17,044 nucleotides of DNA from JAGNHS01 sp964609695 (GTDB lineage: Bacteria > Bdellovibrionota > UBA2428), in the NCBI GenBank assembly GCA_964609695.1, contig CAZSSP010000037.1, positions 1-17,044 of the forward strand, read 5' to 3'. The notes beneath the pieces are model-generated. The model searched no databases. It saw nothing but the letters and a program-made list of their open reading frames with translations, and was not told the origin of the DNA. Below are positions 1 through 9,800 of this stretch, one piece after another. The translations under genes were made by a program, and so were the position numbers. The number at the start of each line of letters is the position of its first letter. The stretch's first letter is position 1.

Positions 1-545
1 AACTCACTGGCCCGCTGAAGATTGCTGCCCATATACTGAAAATTAACTTTTTTTAAAGATTTAAATTTTTTGAAAAGTTCTAAATTTAAACGAGTCCCCT
101 TAAGTGGCTTTTGGCAAATTACAACATAAGAAGCTTCAATCGCATGATGTTCTGCGACGGGTTGCTTTTCATGATCTCTATGTGCGCCCTCAGACTCTTC
201 GTGATCTTCTGATTCCCAGGTCACTTCTTTTGGAGTTAAAACGCATTTTAGACTTGCATCTAAAACAAATAATTCTTGGGCTTTGTTTTTAAATTCCGAC
301 AAAACTTGATTGAGCTTTTCTTTTTCCTTGGGTGTTTTAGCATCGTATTCAAATCCAACGACATCCATGCCAGGAGCCTCAAATTCAAGCTCACCTTTTT
401 TATCATCTTCGAGTATCAAATTGAGATTAGCTTCCCCGTGAATATGCTTTGCTAAGGACTCATGGTGATGATGCTTTTCTTCGGCCTTTAAAGTTATTGA
501 GAGACACAAACTTAATATTTGAACTTTTAGAAAATGCTTTTTCAT
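1..545 (-). CDS. ZrgA/DUF2796-like periplasmic zinc-binding protein, 3' end cut by window edge
   Basis: I read this frame by hand: it starts at the ATG complementary to 543-545 and stays open to base 1, giving 181 codons without a stop. The N-terminus (MKKHFLKVQILSLCLSITLKA) is a Sec signal peptide with likely cleavage after LKA. It is followed by a metal-binding cluster, EEKHHHH, then KHIHGEANLNL, and a second His/Glu-rich stretch (about residues 122-142: EDHEESEGAH, RDHEKQ, EHH). The pattern HGEANL, ELEFEAPGMDVVGFEY, a charged helix, then LFVLDASLKC is the DUF2796/ZrgA family signature. Family members are periplasmic components linked to zinc uptake, so the role here is probably zinc binding or delivery. 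It lies 37 nt downstream of the DUF3299 gene on the same strand, with AAAGGG about 9 nt before the start, so the two are probably co-transcribed. About 20 C-terminal residues appear to be missing off the edge. Confidence 0.85.
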   Translation of the reverse strand, partial: MKKHFLKVQILSLCLSITLKAEEKHHHHESLAKHIHGEANLNLILEDDKKGELEFEAPGMDVVGFEYDAKTPKEKEKLNQVLSEFKNKAQELFVLDASLKCVLTPKEVTWESEDHEESEGAHRDHEKQPVAEHHAIEASYVVICQKPLKGTRLNLELFKKFKSLKKVNFQYMGSNLQRASE

Positions 546-557
546 AATGTCGTACCC

Positions 558-576
558 TTTAAGTATAATTCTTAAA
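558..576. repeat. short inverted repeat in the DUF3299-ZrgA gap
   Basis: TTTAAG (558-563) and CTTAAA (571-576) are perfect inverted arms around the 7-nt centre TATAATT. They fill most of the 37-nt gap between the two zinc-associated genes, just upstream of the ZrgA-like ribosome binding site. This may be an operator or a small mRNA stem. It is too AT-rich and lacks the T-run for a convincing terminator. Confidence 0.25.
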
Positions 577-582
577 CTTTTT

Positions 583-1122
583 CTATTTCTTTTTCTTAGT
601 TTTACTCTCACCACCAAAAGGATTTTCTTCTAAAGGAGCCATATCAATCTGATCTCCCATAAATAAACCCACTTTGTTAAAGTCTTTTGAATCCACTGGG
701 GCTGATGACTCGCCCTCAATACTATAGACAGCATCACCAAAAGTGTACTTGTCTTGTTTGACTAATTTTAAAATTCCAGTCACCCATATCGGATCCATAC
801 TCAAAGACACTGTTTTTTTATCCTTCATCTTCACCATAATAGTTTGATTGGGAGAAGGGGGTGGCACGTGAATACACGAAGGGAGTGACTGCACTAACAA
901 AAACTCAGTCACTTTTTGAGATTTATATTCAAGAGGAACCATAAATCCAGGAATACGAATTTTTTTTCCGACTAATGCGTCTACTTCAGCATTGGATTTC
1001 TTTTTTTCTACATCAAAACCCTTGAGAGCTTTAAAATATATTGTACTCGCAGAATCTTGACTCGTGGCGGCATTGCTAAGAAATGTCGCCCATAAAAAAG
1101 AAAAAACAAAAACGGCACGCAT
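583..1122 (-). CDS. DUF3299 family exported protein
   Basis: A 179-residue protein with a signal peptide (MRAVFVFSFLWATFLSNA, likely cleaved near A18/A19). The core has the DUF3299 hallmarks in order: LVGKKIRIPGF (about 50-60), MVPLE, TEFLLVQSLPSCIHVPPPSPNQ (72-93, with C83 and H85), then DPIWVTGILKL (110-120). The CIHVPPP-PNQ motif is the most conserved part of the family and may bind metal or a ligand; its biochemical function is not established. DUF3299 genes are commonly found beside DUF2796/ZrgA and ABC-transporter genes in zinc-uptake clusters, and the next gene here is a ZrgA relative, which supports a periplasmic zinc-homeostasis role. The C-terminus ends in a lysine run (SKTKKKK). 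No good Shine-Dalgarno sequence precedes the ATG, and a -10-like TATATT lies 6 nt upstream, so a leaderless or very short leader is possible. Confidence 0.85.
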   Translation of the reverse strand: MRAVFVFSFLWATFLSNAATSQDSASTIYFKALKGFDVEKKKSNAEVDALVGKKIRIPGFMVPLEYKSQKVTEFLLVQSLPSCIHVPPPSPNQTIMVKMKDKKTVSLSMDPIWVTGILKLVKQDKYTFGDAVYSIEGESSAPVDSKDFNKVGLFMGDQIDMAPLEENPFGGESKTKKKK

Positions 1123-1128
1123 TCCGTA

Positions 1129-1157
1129 AATATAGTCGGCATCAATGAGACTTTGAA
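1129..1157 (-). promoter_or_regulatory. candidate promoter for the DUF3299/ZrgA-like pair
   Basis: On the minus strand TTCAAA (complement of 1152-1157) is followed after 17 nt by TATATT (complement of 1129-1134). The -10 element ends only 6 nt before the ATG at 1122, so transcription would start at or next to the start codon. I see no recognisable Zur box. Weak match, by eye only. Confidence 0.35.
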
Positions 1158-1231
1158 TTTTTTGTTTTCCACGCTGACAATTTGCGTCAAATCTTAATTC
1201 GCCTTACATCCTGTCTTTATGCAATATGCCT

Positions 1232-1259
1232 TTGACACATTTGTTCACAAAACACTAAT
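1232..1259 (+). promoter_or_regulatory. candidate promoter of the prkA-clp-spoVR/yeaH operon
   Basis: A perfect -35 hexamer TTGACA (1232-1237) is followed after 16 nt by ACTAAT (1254-1259, 4 of 6 matches to TATAAT). Start of transcription would fall around 1265-1268, essentially at the ATG (1268). No Shine-Dalgarno sequence lies upstream of that ATG, which fits a leaderless or near-leaderless mRNA. If so, the whole 12.7-kb operon is driven from this divergent intergenic region. Confidence 0.45.
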
Positions 1260-1267
1260 GCTGCGTC

Positions 1268-3868
1268 ATGAGAAAAAGCCTACCTACAATTCTAAAAATT
1301 ACACACGTCGTTATTTTTTTAATGAGCTTAGAAAATTTTTCATTTGCGGCAGAAGGCAAAAAAGCAGCTGCAAGCAAAGCAAAAACTAGCACTCCTAAAA
1401 GTTTTCATGTTGATCCAAAATTGTGCTCAACTCTTTTAGTTCCAGAGACCGTGGCTCAACAAGCCATTGCTGGCACTGAGGAATACGCCGTAGAGTATCC
1501 TTTTTCAAAATTACCCGACCTCATAAAAGAGCATCCATTACTTTTAATGAATGCCGATCAAAAACAATTAGCGGTCTTGAATAATTTTGGTTATCGCCGC
1601 GTTTTAGATCCCGTCTACAAGCACCAATATTATAATGTTCCCAAAGTCTACCACGATGCCCTGCCAGCCACCGATGGACTTTTTCTCGTAGGCCAATACG
1701 AAGCTAGCTCGAGCTTGGCCAAAATCATTTCCGAAGCAGCGCAAGGTATGCGCGGAAGTAAAGGACCTCTTTTAAAGGGACCTCCAGGAACTGGAAAAAC
1801 AGTTCTTGAATACGTTATACGACACGCCCTAGCCCACCTCTCGGTTCAAGATCCTCTATTCAAAGAATACACCTATTTTTGGAAAAATTTGGACATGATA
1901 AAACAAGCCGATCCTTCATTAGGCCAAAGACTCGATCAATTCTTAGTCAAAGATAGCGATCGTCTTAACGTTACAAGCCTCCAAAGAAGTCCCTTCAGCC
2001 TACTTCCCACCGAACTCAAAGTGGCTTACGCCAAAACTCTAGGAGCCAGTGCCTCTAAAATGTTGGGTTTCGACATTGGTGATTTTTACGAAAGAAATCC
2101 AGGCCAAGCCGTCGCCCGCGATTCTCACGCAGAAGATATTCTAAGAGAATTTCTCATTCCTTTTTACAAAAAACACATTTTGAAAGCCACTAAAGCAACG
2201 TCTCTCACCGTAGCTGATTATTTAGCCATCTTTGAAAATTTTGTAGGAATTGCAAGAAAAGATATTAGCATTGCATCCAATCGCGATCCCATTATTCGCC
2301 CCATGGAAGAAGCTCCCGACACCTCTTCTTTAATTGGAACTGCCAACGTTGCCGCAAGAATTAAAGGTGCCAATAACACACTCGGCTTTCATTTTAACGG
2401 ACCACTCTCTCAAAACGATGGCTCCATGATTATTTGGGACGATGTCACTCGAAACGACCCTGTCGTTCTCCACTTCTTACTTTCTGTATTACAAGAAGGT
2501 ATCGCCAAGGGATCAGACACTCCCGCATTAGCGATGGACACTTTTAATGTGTTTTCTGCAAACTATAGCTCTATTGCAGATTCAAAAAAACGAATGGACA
2601 CCGACGCTCTTCTCTCTCGCTTGCAACATATTGCCATGAAAAACCTACTCCATCCAAGATGGAGAGAACTCGCACTTCTACTCACGCTTAAACCTAACAA
2701 TTTTAGTGCACGAAAATTAGATTCTACAGAATACAAAAATCTCGCCACACTAGTCCAAAGCTCAAACTCACCCCTCATCAAGGAAATTTACGCAGAACCC
2801 GACAGCAATGGAAATCTTTCAGGCCCTGAAGGTCATTACGCTGTAAGAGTTAAAATTGATTCGCCAGCAGAAATCAGCACTAGCAAAAGTTCATTTGTCG
2901 ATATTTCCCCTTATTCACTTTATTTCTTGGGATGCATTGCCGCAGGCTCTTCGCTCGAAACAAACATCGACAAACTCAAAGACGCCAACATACTCACTCG
3001 AATCACACGACCCGATTTAAGATGGTTCACCGACCCCATTGACCGTCTTCGAATTATCACTGGAGATGAGGTTGTTGAGAATCAAGAAGTTCTAGCAGCT
3101 TTAACAGAATTCTCAAAGGAGGCTCTTCTCAATGAAGGCGATAATGGAATCGGACAACGCGATATTGAAGTGGTCTTTAAAAAGGCCCTTGAACTTGCAC
3201 AATCTCCCGGACATTCAAACACTTTAACTCCTGTAGAAATAAAAGACGCCTTTAGACTCACACTTCACGAAAACCAATTTCAAAAGGAACGACCTGAATA
3301 CGCAAAGTGGCTTGAACTCGCAGAGAGAATTGCCGCAGAACTTATACTTCCAAAGCTCATGAACGACGTGAACTCGATTATTGCTAACGACACAAACAAA
3401 GTGCGTAGCATTTACGATGCTGTCACTTCAGAAATTTCACACTTAGCGCAAGACTCTAAAGCCACACACCACACTAAAGCCAAAGGAGACATTCCAACGG
3501 CCATCAATTTTGAAAGACTCGCTGAAATTAAAAAGGCCTTTAGGAAACGTTGGGGCGACGATCTCAATCCTCCAGACCTCCAAGCTTACGTTGCCAATTT
3601 AGCCCTTCAAAACTCGGACGGCTCTCCTTTACCCATGTGGATTAAACTTGAAAAAGCTATTTCTGATTGGTTGATGAGTCAGAACTTAAAAACTAACAGC
3701 TACCAAAGCCTCCTTGATTTCATGCAAGGAAGGTCTGTGGCCACTGAAACTCAAACGGCTGGACAAAAAATACTCAGCAATTTGGAAAGATTCGGATACA
3801 ATGAGCGTTCTTTCGTGCAAGCACTTCGATTCTTAGTTGAGCACGTTAACAAGCACGACAAAAAGTAA
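1268..3868 (+). CDS. exported PrkA (YeaG)-like AAA+ ATPase
   Basis: 866 residues. A signal peptide (MRK, then ITHVVIFLMSL, cleavage likely after SFA at residue 27) precedes a PrkA-like body. The match to PrkA/YeaG is collinear: helix with AAQG (157-160), Walker A GPPGTGKT (171-178), the GPLSQNDG block, MIIWDDVTRN (387-396) at the Walker B position, LLSVLQEG (404-411), sensor-1 FSANY (N432), and ALLSRL with R451. The C-terminal ~150 residues follow the PrkA C-terminal domain pattern. E. coli YeaG is about 644 residues; the excess lies partly in an insertion between Walker A and B. Family members are cytoplasmic AAA+ proteins reported as Ser kinases or, for Bacillus PrkA, an ATP-dependent protease, and are tied to sporulation and starvation. 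The export signal is the anomaly. First gene of the operon, 18 nt before the next. A MoxR assignment was considered but the QEG and C-terminal blocks favour PrkA. Confidence 0.8.
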   Translation: MRKSLPTILKITHVVIFLMSLENFSFAAEGKKAAASKAKTSTPKSFHVDPKLCSTLLVPETVAQQAIAGTEEYAVEYPFSKLPDLIKEHPLLLMNADQKQLAVLNNFGYRRVLDPVYKHQYYNVPKVYHDALPATDGLFLVGQYEASSSLAKIISEAAQGMRGSKGPLLKGPPGTGKTVLEYVIRHALAHLSVQDPLFKEYTYFWKNLDMIKQADPSLGQRLDQFLVKDSDRLNVTSLQRSPFSLLPTELKVAYAKTLGASASKMLGFDIGDFYERNPGQAVARDSHAEDILREFLIPFYKKHILKATKATSLTVADYLAIFENFVGIARKDISIASNRDPIIRPMEEAPDTSSLIGTANVAARIKGANNTLGFHFNGPLSQNDGSMIIWDDVTRNDPVVLHFLLSVLQEGIAKGSDTPALAMDTFNVFSANYSSIADSKKRMDTDALLSRLQHIAMKNLLHPRWRELALLLTLKPNNFSARKLDSTEYKNLATLVQSSNSPLIKEIYAEPDSNGNLSGPEGHYAVRVKIDSPAEISTSKSSFVDISPYSLYFLGCIAAGSSLETNIDKLKDANILTRITRPDLRWFTDPIDRLRIITGDEVVENQEVLAALTEFSKEALLNEGDNGIGQRDIEVVFKKALELAQSPGHSNTLTPVEIKDAFRLTLHENQFQKERPEYAKWLELAERIAAELILPKLMNDVNSIIANDTNKVRSIYDAVTSEISHLAQDSKATHHTKAKGDIPTAINFERLAEIKKAFRKRWGDDLNPPDLQAYVANLALQNSDGSPLPMWIKLEKAISDWLMSQNLKTNSYQSLLDFMQGRSVATETQTAGQKILSNLERFGYNERSFVQALRFLVEHVNKHDKK

Positions 3869-3886
3869 ACTGAGTAAACTTAGACA

Positions 3887-6800
3887 ATGAGACACCCCCT
3901 CAAACATATTGCTCTTGCTGCCCTACTTATCGGACAAAGTGGGGCCTTGCGCGCGGCCGACGAGGGATCTTTCATTTTTCCGCATCCCCATAACGCAAGA
4001 GCCTTATACGAATTGGTCTTCAACGCTGAACTCAATGGCAAAAAAAAGGGAATTTATTTTTTTAATACTGGAGCCGAAAACTCTAGCCCATTGATTCAAA
4101 AAGAAGTGCTCGGAGTGAATAAGCGCTCTGCCGAAACTTTTGTACTCTTAGCTCCTGTGACTCAACAAGGAAATCAAGAAGCTTTAGTCATTCTTGATGG
4201 ACAAATTTACATAGTTAACAAAAACACTTCAGAAAAAAAAGCAGCCAGTGCACTCATACTTGGTGCCAACGAATCACAAAAAATTTCCAACAAATTTGCC
4301 ACTCCCGTTCCAATTATTGATCCTGTTACAAAACGTAAAATTTATCTTGAAAACATAAAAGATCCCAAAGACATCACGATTGTTCAATACCCAGTAGATC
4401 ATTCGTGCATGTATATCATTTCAGTTAAACAAGGCATTCCTCAAATGGGATCAGACGGTATCACCTTTGCCTTTGTCAAAAACAGTGGCACCGAAATAGG
4501 TGAATTTAAATTATCCGAGCCCGTGCTCCTAGATTATCGATTTCATCCTACCGACCAAGGACTCCTAAGGCTTTATGTAGATTACTCACCCGATAAAGCT
4601 TACTCTCCCTATCTTCTAAAAACAGTTTATGAAAAATGGAAAAATGACAAAGAACATCCTCTCATAGATATTTGGTTAAAAAAAGTAAAACTACTTTTAG
4701 ATTATCTCGATCCTAATTCCAAAATTGATAAAAAGACTTTTGGAAATCGATATCGAGATATCGACATGAATTCCGGAAAATCTCTTAAACTTGGAGTCAA
4801 TACGAACCCTCCATTAGTGAATATCCTTGAAAAAAGACCCGAACCCCAAGTTTCTAACATGGCTATTTCGGGAGTAACCCAAGTCTTCGAACCCTTAGGA
4901 GATGGGCTCTCCTTTCAGTATGAAGGATCACCCCCACAAAAAGGACGCCTCAGCTGGGATCAAGAGAATAAAAAGTTTTTAACTCGATCTCTCTCAATCG
5001 ATTCTTCCGTTGAAGTTTTATTCTCCTTGGATAAAAGCATTTTGTTGAGACTCAAATCTAGAAACCGGAGCATTCAGGTTGTAGAAGTTCAAGATCAATT
5101 TTCCAAACTTAAATTTGATCCATTCAACAACGACAACGTTATAATTCTAGAGTCTTTCGATCTTCCACAACCTAAAATTGAAAAACGAAAATCAGCACCC
5201 ATTTTTGGTTTTTCAGATAGCATTCCTGATGACGATCTCATATCAGGTGCGGTTTACAAAAAACATTACCTAATTTTGTCTGGTAAAACTCAACATTATC
5301 CCGAGGGCGCTACCTTTGCTATAGAGCTCGAGGAATCCATGGGACATGTCAGTGTTAAAGACACTCAAATTCTCAGTAACAAATGTAACTTCAGCAAGGA
5401 AGAACTTGAGTTACGCATCAAAAATGTTGAAAATCTAGGTTTAGTTTTCGACAACAGCACTCCACGTGTGGGTCCAAAAACTTATAGAGGTGATTCTCAA
5501 AAAAATCCCGGTGGACTGAGAGTCACAGCTTATCTTAATGTTTCTGAAAGCGACCCTAAAAGGAAAACAGTTTTTCTTCAGGCTAAAAACGAATTTCCCG
5601 TAATCATGAGCCCACATGTTGTTTATCGAGAATTCAATAACGACAAACAATCACAACTCAACGAAAAAACGGGGGTTTATCTTGAGGATACACATTCCGC
5701 AGATCGACACGAAACTCCAGGTGATTCAACATCTCATTTAAACAAAGACGATTCTTCATTTATCCCTGGACAATTGATCTATTCCAATAGCTCCAAAACA
5801 AAGACCAAGAAAAACTCAAGAACACCCATCGCTAAAGATTCCATTCGCGCTGTTCTTTACACCACTGACATTCATCTTCCTCTGAGCGAATCATCAAAGC
5901 AATTGGAAGCCTTCAAAATTCATTTATTTGGAATGCTCCCCAGAAACTCTCAACAACCTAACCTAGAAGAAAAATTCAATCTTGTAACACTTTTTAACTA
6001 CGAGGGACGAGTTGGTGAGAACATAAAAAATACTTTTTTTGCCAGTAAAGAACTACCATTTTCATTTTCACAAATTGAAGGTGTACGAGTCTTTAAGGGT
6101 CTAAGAAAGCACGCCAACAGTATATACGTTATGCTATTCCTAAAACGAACACGCCAAAACACTGGAGGCGTTTATCTTTTAGGATATGAGATAAATTCTC
6201 AACTTAAAGCTGGAAAAATTGAATTCACCGCTAATAACATTGCTGATTCCTCAGGCTGGCTTACTAAAAGTTATGTCACCGCCAATCGAATTAGTGATCG
6301 CGTTCTTCCCGATGGCAATGGCGCACTTTACTGGGTCGACACTCCCAATGAAGATTATTTTTCTCCAAAATATAAAATGAGATGTTTTAACTACGTCTCT
6401 AAACTTGTTATTCCTTCAAAAGAAAATATTAATATTCGCCTTAAAGAACGCATCGTTCAAGAAAACGAAAAAGAAGGTCGTTTATTCTGGATTGGGAGTC
6501 GATGGAGCATTTCATCCTCCACTGGACTACGCTCCATTAACTCGACACTCTCCAAAGCACTAGACGGAAATGAAGCTGAACAAGCTAAAACTTATAAAGA
6601 TTTAAATTTCGGCCCCGGCGGCAAAGGTCCACTCTACCCTCTCTTAGACGAGTACCTAGATTCCTTAGTTGTAGATCCTTCTAAAAAAGGTAAAAAAACT
6701 TTTCTTGTAGTGTCTGACGAAGACTATGCCAACTTTTATAACCTCATGCTCCTTAAACTCGACAACAAAAAAACGGGCTGGTCTCTTAAATGGAAACCCG

Positions 6801-9800
6801 GCGGAAATGATTTTGAGCTCTACTTCTTTGACCATCAATCCGATGCTCGAGAAATGCGCAAAGAATTAAAACTAGCCTCTGAATCAACCACTCAAAACGT
6901 GCTCTTTGCAGGTTCCGACGAACTATTACAAACCTATATTTTGGAATCAGACGGTAAAAGCAACGATGATAGCGATAGTGCATCCTCATTTAGCATACTC
7001 GACTACGCCTCCAGCGACTCTGAAAGACAAATGGGAATTGAGACTTTTAGCGCTACTAACGATCCCGAGCCTAAGGCTTCAAACAAAAAGACTGAAGATA
7101 ACGAAGAAGATGAAGAAGAAAACGATGGAAGAAATACAGGAGCTAAACACAACCCTGATGAAGATGAGCCAGAAGTTGTAGAAACAAGCCATGGAGGCGA
7201 TGAGCTCGATGAAGAAAGCTTCTCCGAATCAGCACGTTCAACTTCATCGGATCATATTTACGATCCCTCTTCTCCCCACAAACTGTCTGGCCTTTTTCTC
7301 ATAGCCACAGAAGGGAAAGGTCGCCATCTTAAAGATTTAAATTCTCCATCAGACTCTTACAAATCTGTAACAACTATTGTACTGACCACTCCTAAAAAAC
7401 TTTTAAAACTTCAAGAAGCTCATCCCCATGAATTCAAAGCAGGTTTGGTAGACAAGGGCCTATTTGAAATCGATGCAAGATTTTTAACTTCACAATGGTA
7501 CAACTGGCCACCCAACACTCCGAGATCCACTCCTGACATCAGAAGAATGTCGGTGAGTGCACTCACTTCAGACGATCTACAAGTATTCCCAAACTTAAGA
7601 CCCATCTTGAGTGAACTCTCGAAGAAACCTGAAAAACCGAAGCATAGAATCATTGTTGTCCCTGAAAACATTAAAAAACTCATGCTTCGATTTTTAATGA
7701 CTCATTGGTCGAGCCGCTACAACGTGGCCCTAGAACGAGATGCCAATGGAAATCCGAATTTAAACACTTCTTGGAATTTTAGAAATCCCCATCTATCAAT
7801 TTTCAGATATCCGCAAGGTGGAAAAGTTAATCAAGAAGAAATCTTTGGCAATCTAGACGCCATGAGAAGACTCAGCCAGGAAAATAGTGTTGTTCTTTTA
7901 GCGGACGCAAGCGACCTTTTACGCAACGAACGACCACTCGTTGGAGAAAAAAGCGACATCAAACCCTTCAGAATAAGCGATCCCGCAGCCATGAAAAAAA
8001 CAGAGCTTTTAGCGGAAACAGCTTCTGAAACTCAATCGAGCGCAAGCAACTCTGAAGAGGGTGATAAAGAAGGAAGTAGCGCGGCACGTAGTGATATAGA
8101 CAAACCCAATACAATTTTCCCTCACATTATGTGGTGGTTGGCCTCTGAAGGCAGAAGAATACAACCCAAACTTAAAAAGCAATGGCGATTAAGAGACGAG
8201 GCCACTCCCAGTGTTTCAGAAATTATTGTGGCCACTCCAGAACAAATCGAAGATTTAGAAAAAGATTTAGGACTTGAGTCGCATTTTATGGATCTTCAAA
8301 AAGATTTTGAAATAGTTCGACTCGAATATCCAAGCGTAGAACACCGATCAAACATTTTAAGAAATTTATTCTATAGAGAAGATATTAGAACTCTCAATTA
8401 CTCCTTCCGATACAATGGAAACGAATCTGGGGCCGAAAGAAACAGTGCTCCGTTTTTAAACATCACTAAATTTTTAGCCAACCGAATTGAAGCCGTGGCC
8501 AATTCACTCAATCAGGAGCCTATCGAGGCCTTTGTACGTTCCTATTCAATTTTTAGAAAATCATTAGTCGACGACCATAAACTCAGAAGAAGTCGTGTGA
8601 TTGACGAAAACTACGTTGAAAGATTTTTAGCTAAAGTTTTCCCTATTCCTTTAAATTATAAATCCCTTGAGCCCGAAGACGTTCTTCACAAAATAAAAGA
8701 CACTGCACGAGCTGCAGTGGATCTGACAAAACTTGGATATGCTGGCCAACTCGATCTCAAAGAAAGAATTTTCAGACTCATTCTATCGCAAACTCAAGGT
8801 TCAGATAGTTCTAAACAAATTCCTTCTTCAGCCGTATTTTTCGGTGAAACAAGTTTAGGTAAAACTTTTTTCTTTGAAAAGCTCATCCAATTACTCGACA
8901 TAAAAGTTTACGACTTCAACAGACCTTTAGATGAAAACGCTCAAGCCTTTTTCTTAAAAGTAGAAGACTTGGTTGATAAAAAAGAAGAAGCCACTGGAAA
9001 AAGTTTATACGTTGAAGACGCACTAAAACATTTAGATAATTTCTTATCACTTCCACTCGGATACCGAGGATTCATACTCATCGACGACCTTCACAAAGCT
9101 AAGAACGCAAATGTTCTAAGCCGAGTGATGTCTTATATCCAAAACTTACTCAATAACAACTTGGTCAGAGTCTCTCGACTTGAAGATAAAATGACCATCG
9201 AAATTCCCGTCAGAAATATATCTTTATTTGTAACCATCAACCCCGCATCTAATCGCGAAATTAGAGATCAATACATAGACGATGCGAGCTCTATTGAATC
9301 ACAAATCATTGCGGCACTTTCACAAGTTGAAGGAGCTCAATACGAGCCCTCTATATTAGCTCGTTTTTCGGATCTCATTAACTTTGGAGATTTTCCACGC
9401 GAGGCTAAAGCCTCTGGTTTGATTTCAAAGATAAGAGCTCGAAGTCTCCAAGAATTAACTCTTTCAAACAAACTGATTTTAGTAAATCCTCATATACTTT
9501 CTGAAATCGCGCAGATTTTCCCGAAAGCCCACGCGCGAAACTTTTTAATGCCTGTCACCAACTCTCTATTCACTGAAGCTAAAGATGACTCTCTAGCTCC
9601 CGCTCCGCTCTATTATGTGACTAGTTCTAAAAGCGATACCCATGACAGCAAGGACCTCAAAGACGATTGGAATGTAGATGAATGGTACAATGATGATCAT
9701 GAAGTGGAAGAAGGTGGTTCCACTATAAATTCAACCACATTAAGAAACCAAATTAAGAAACATGTTGTTGTTAAACCAGTCACCTTTGACAATCTTCGTG

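Noticed and set aside
104..292. Small plus-strand open frame inside the ZrgA-like gene, and similar short frames elsewhere.
   Set aside because: They lie antisense to or out of frame with clearly recognised genes and have no recognisable motifs or ribosome binding sites.
564..569. TATAAT on the plus strand in the DUF3299-ZrgA gap as a promoter.
   Set aside because: It would transcribe against DUF3299 with no gene downstream in that direction and no matching -35 element.
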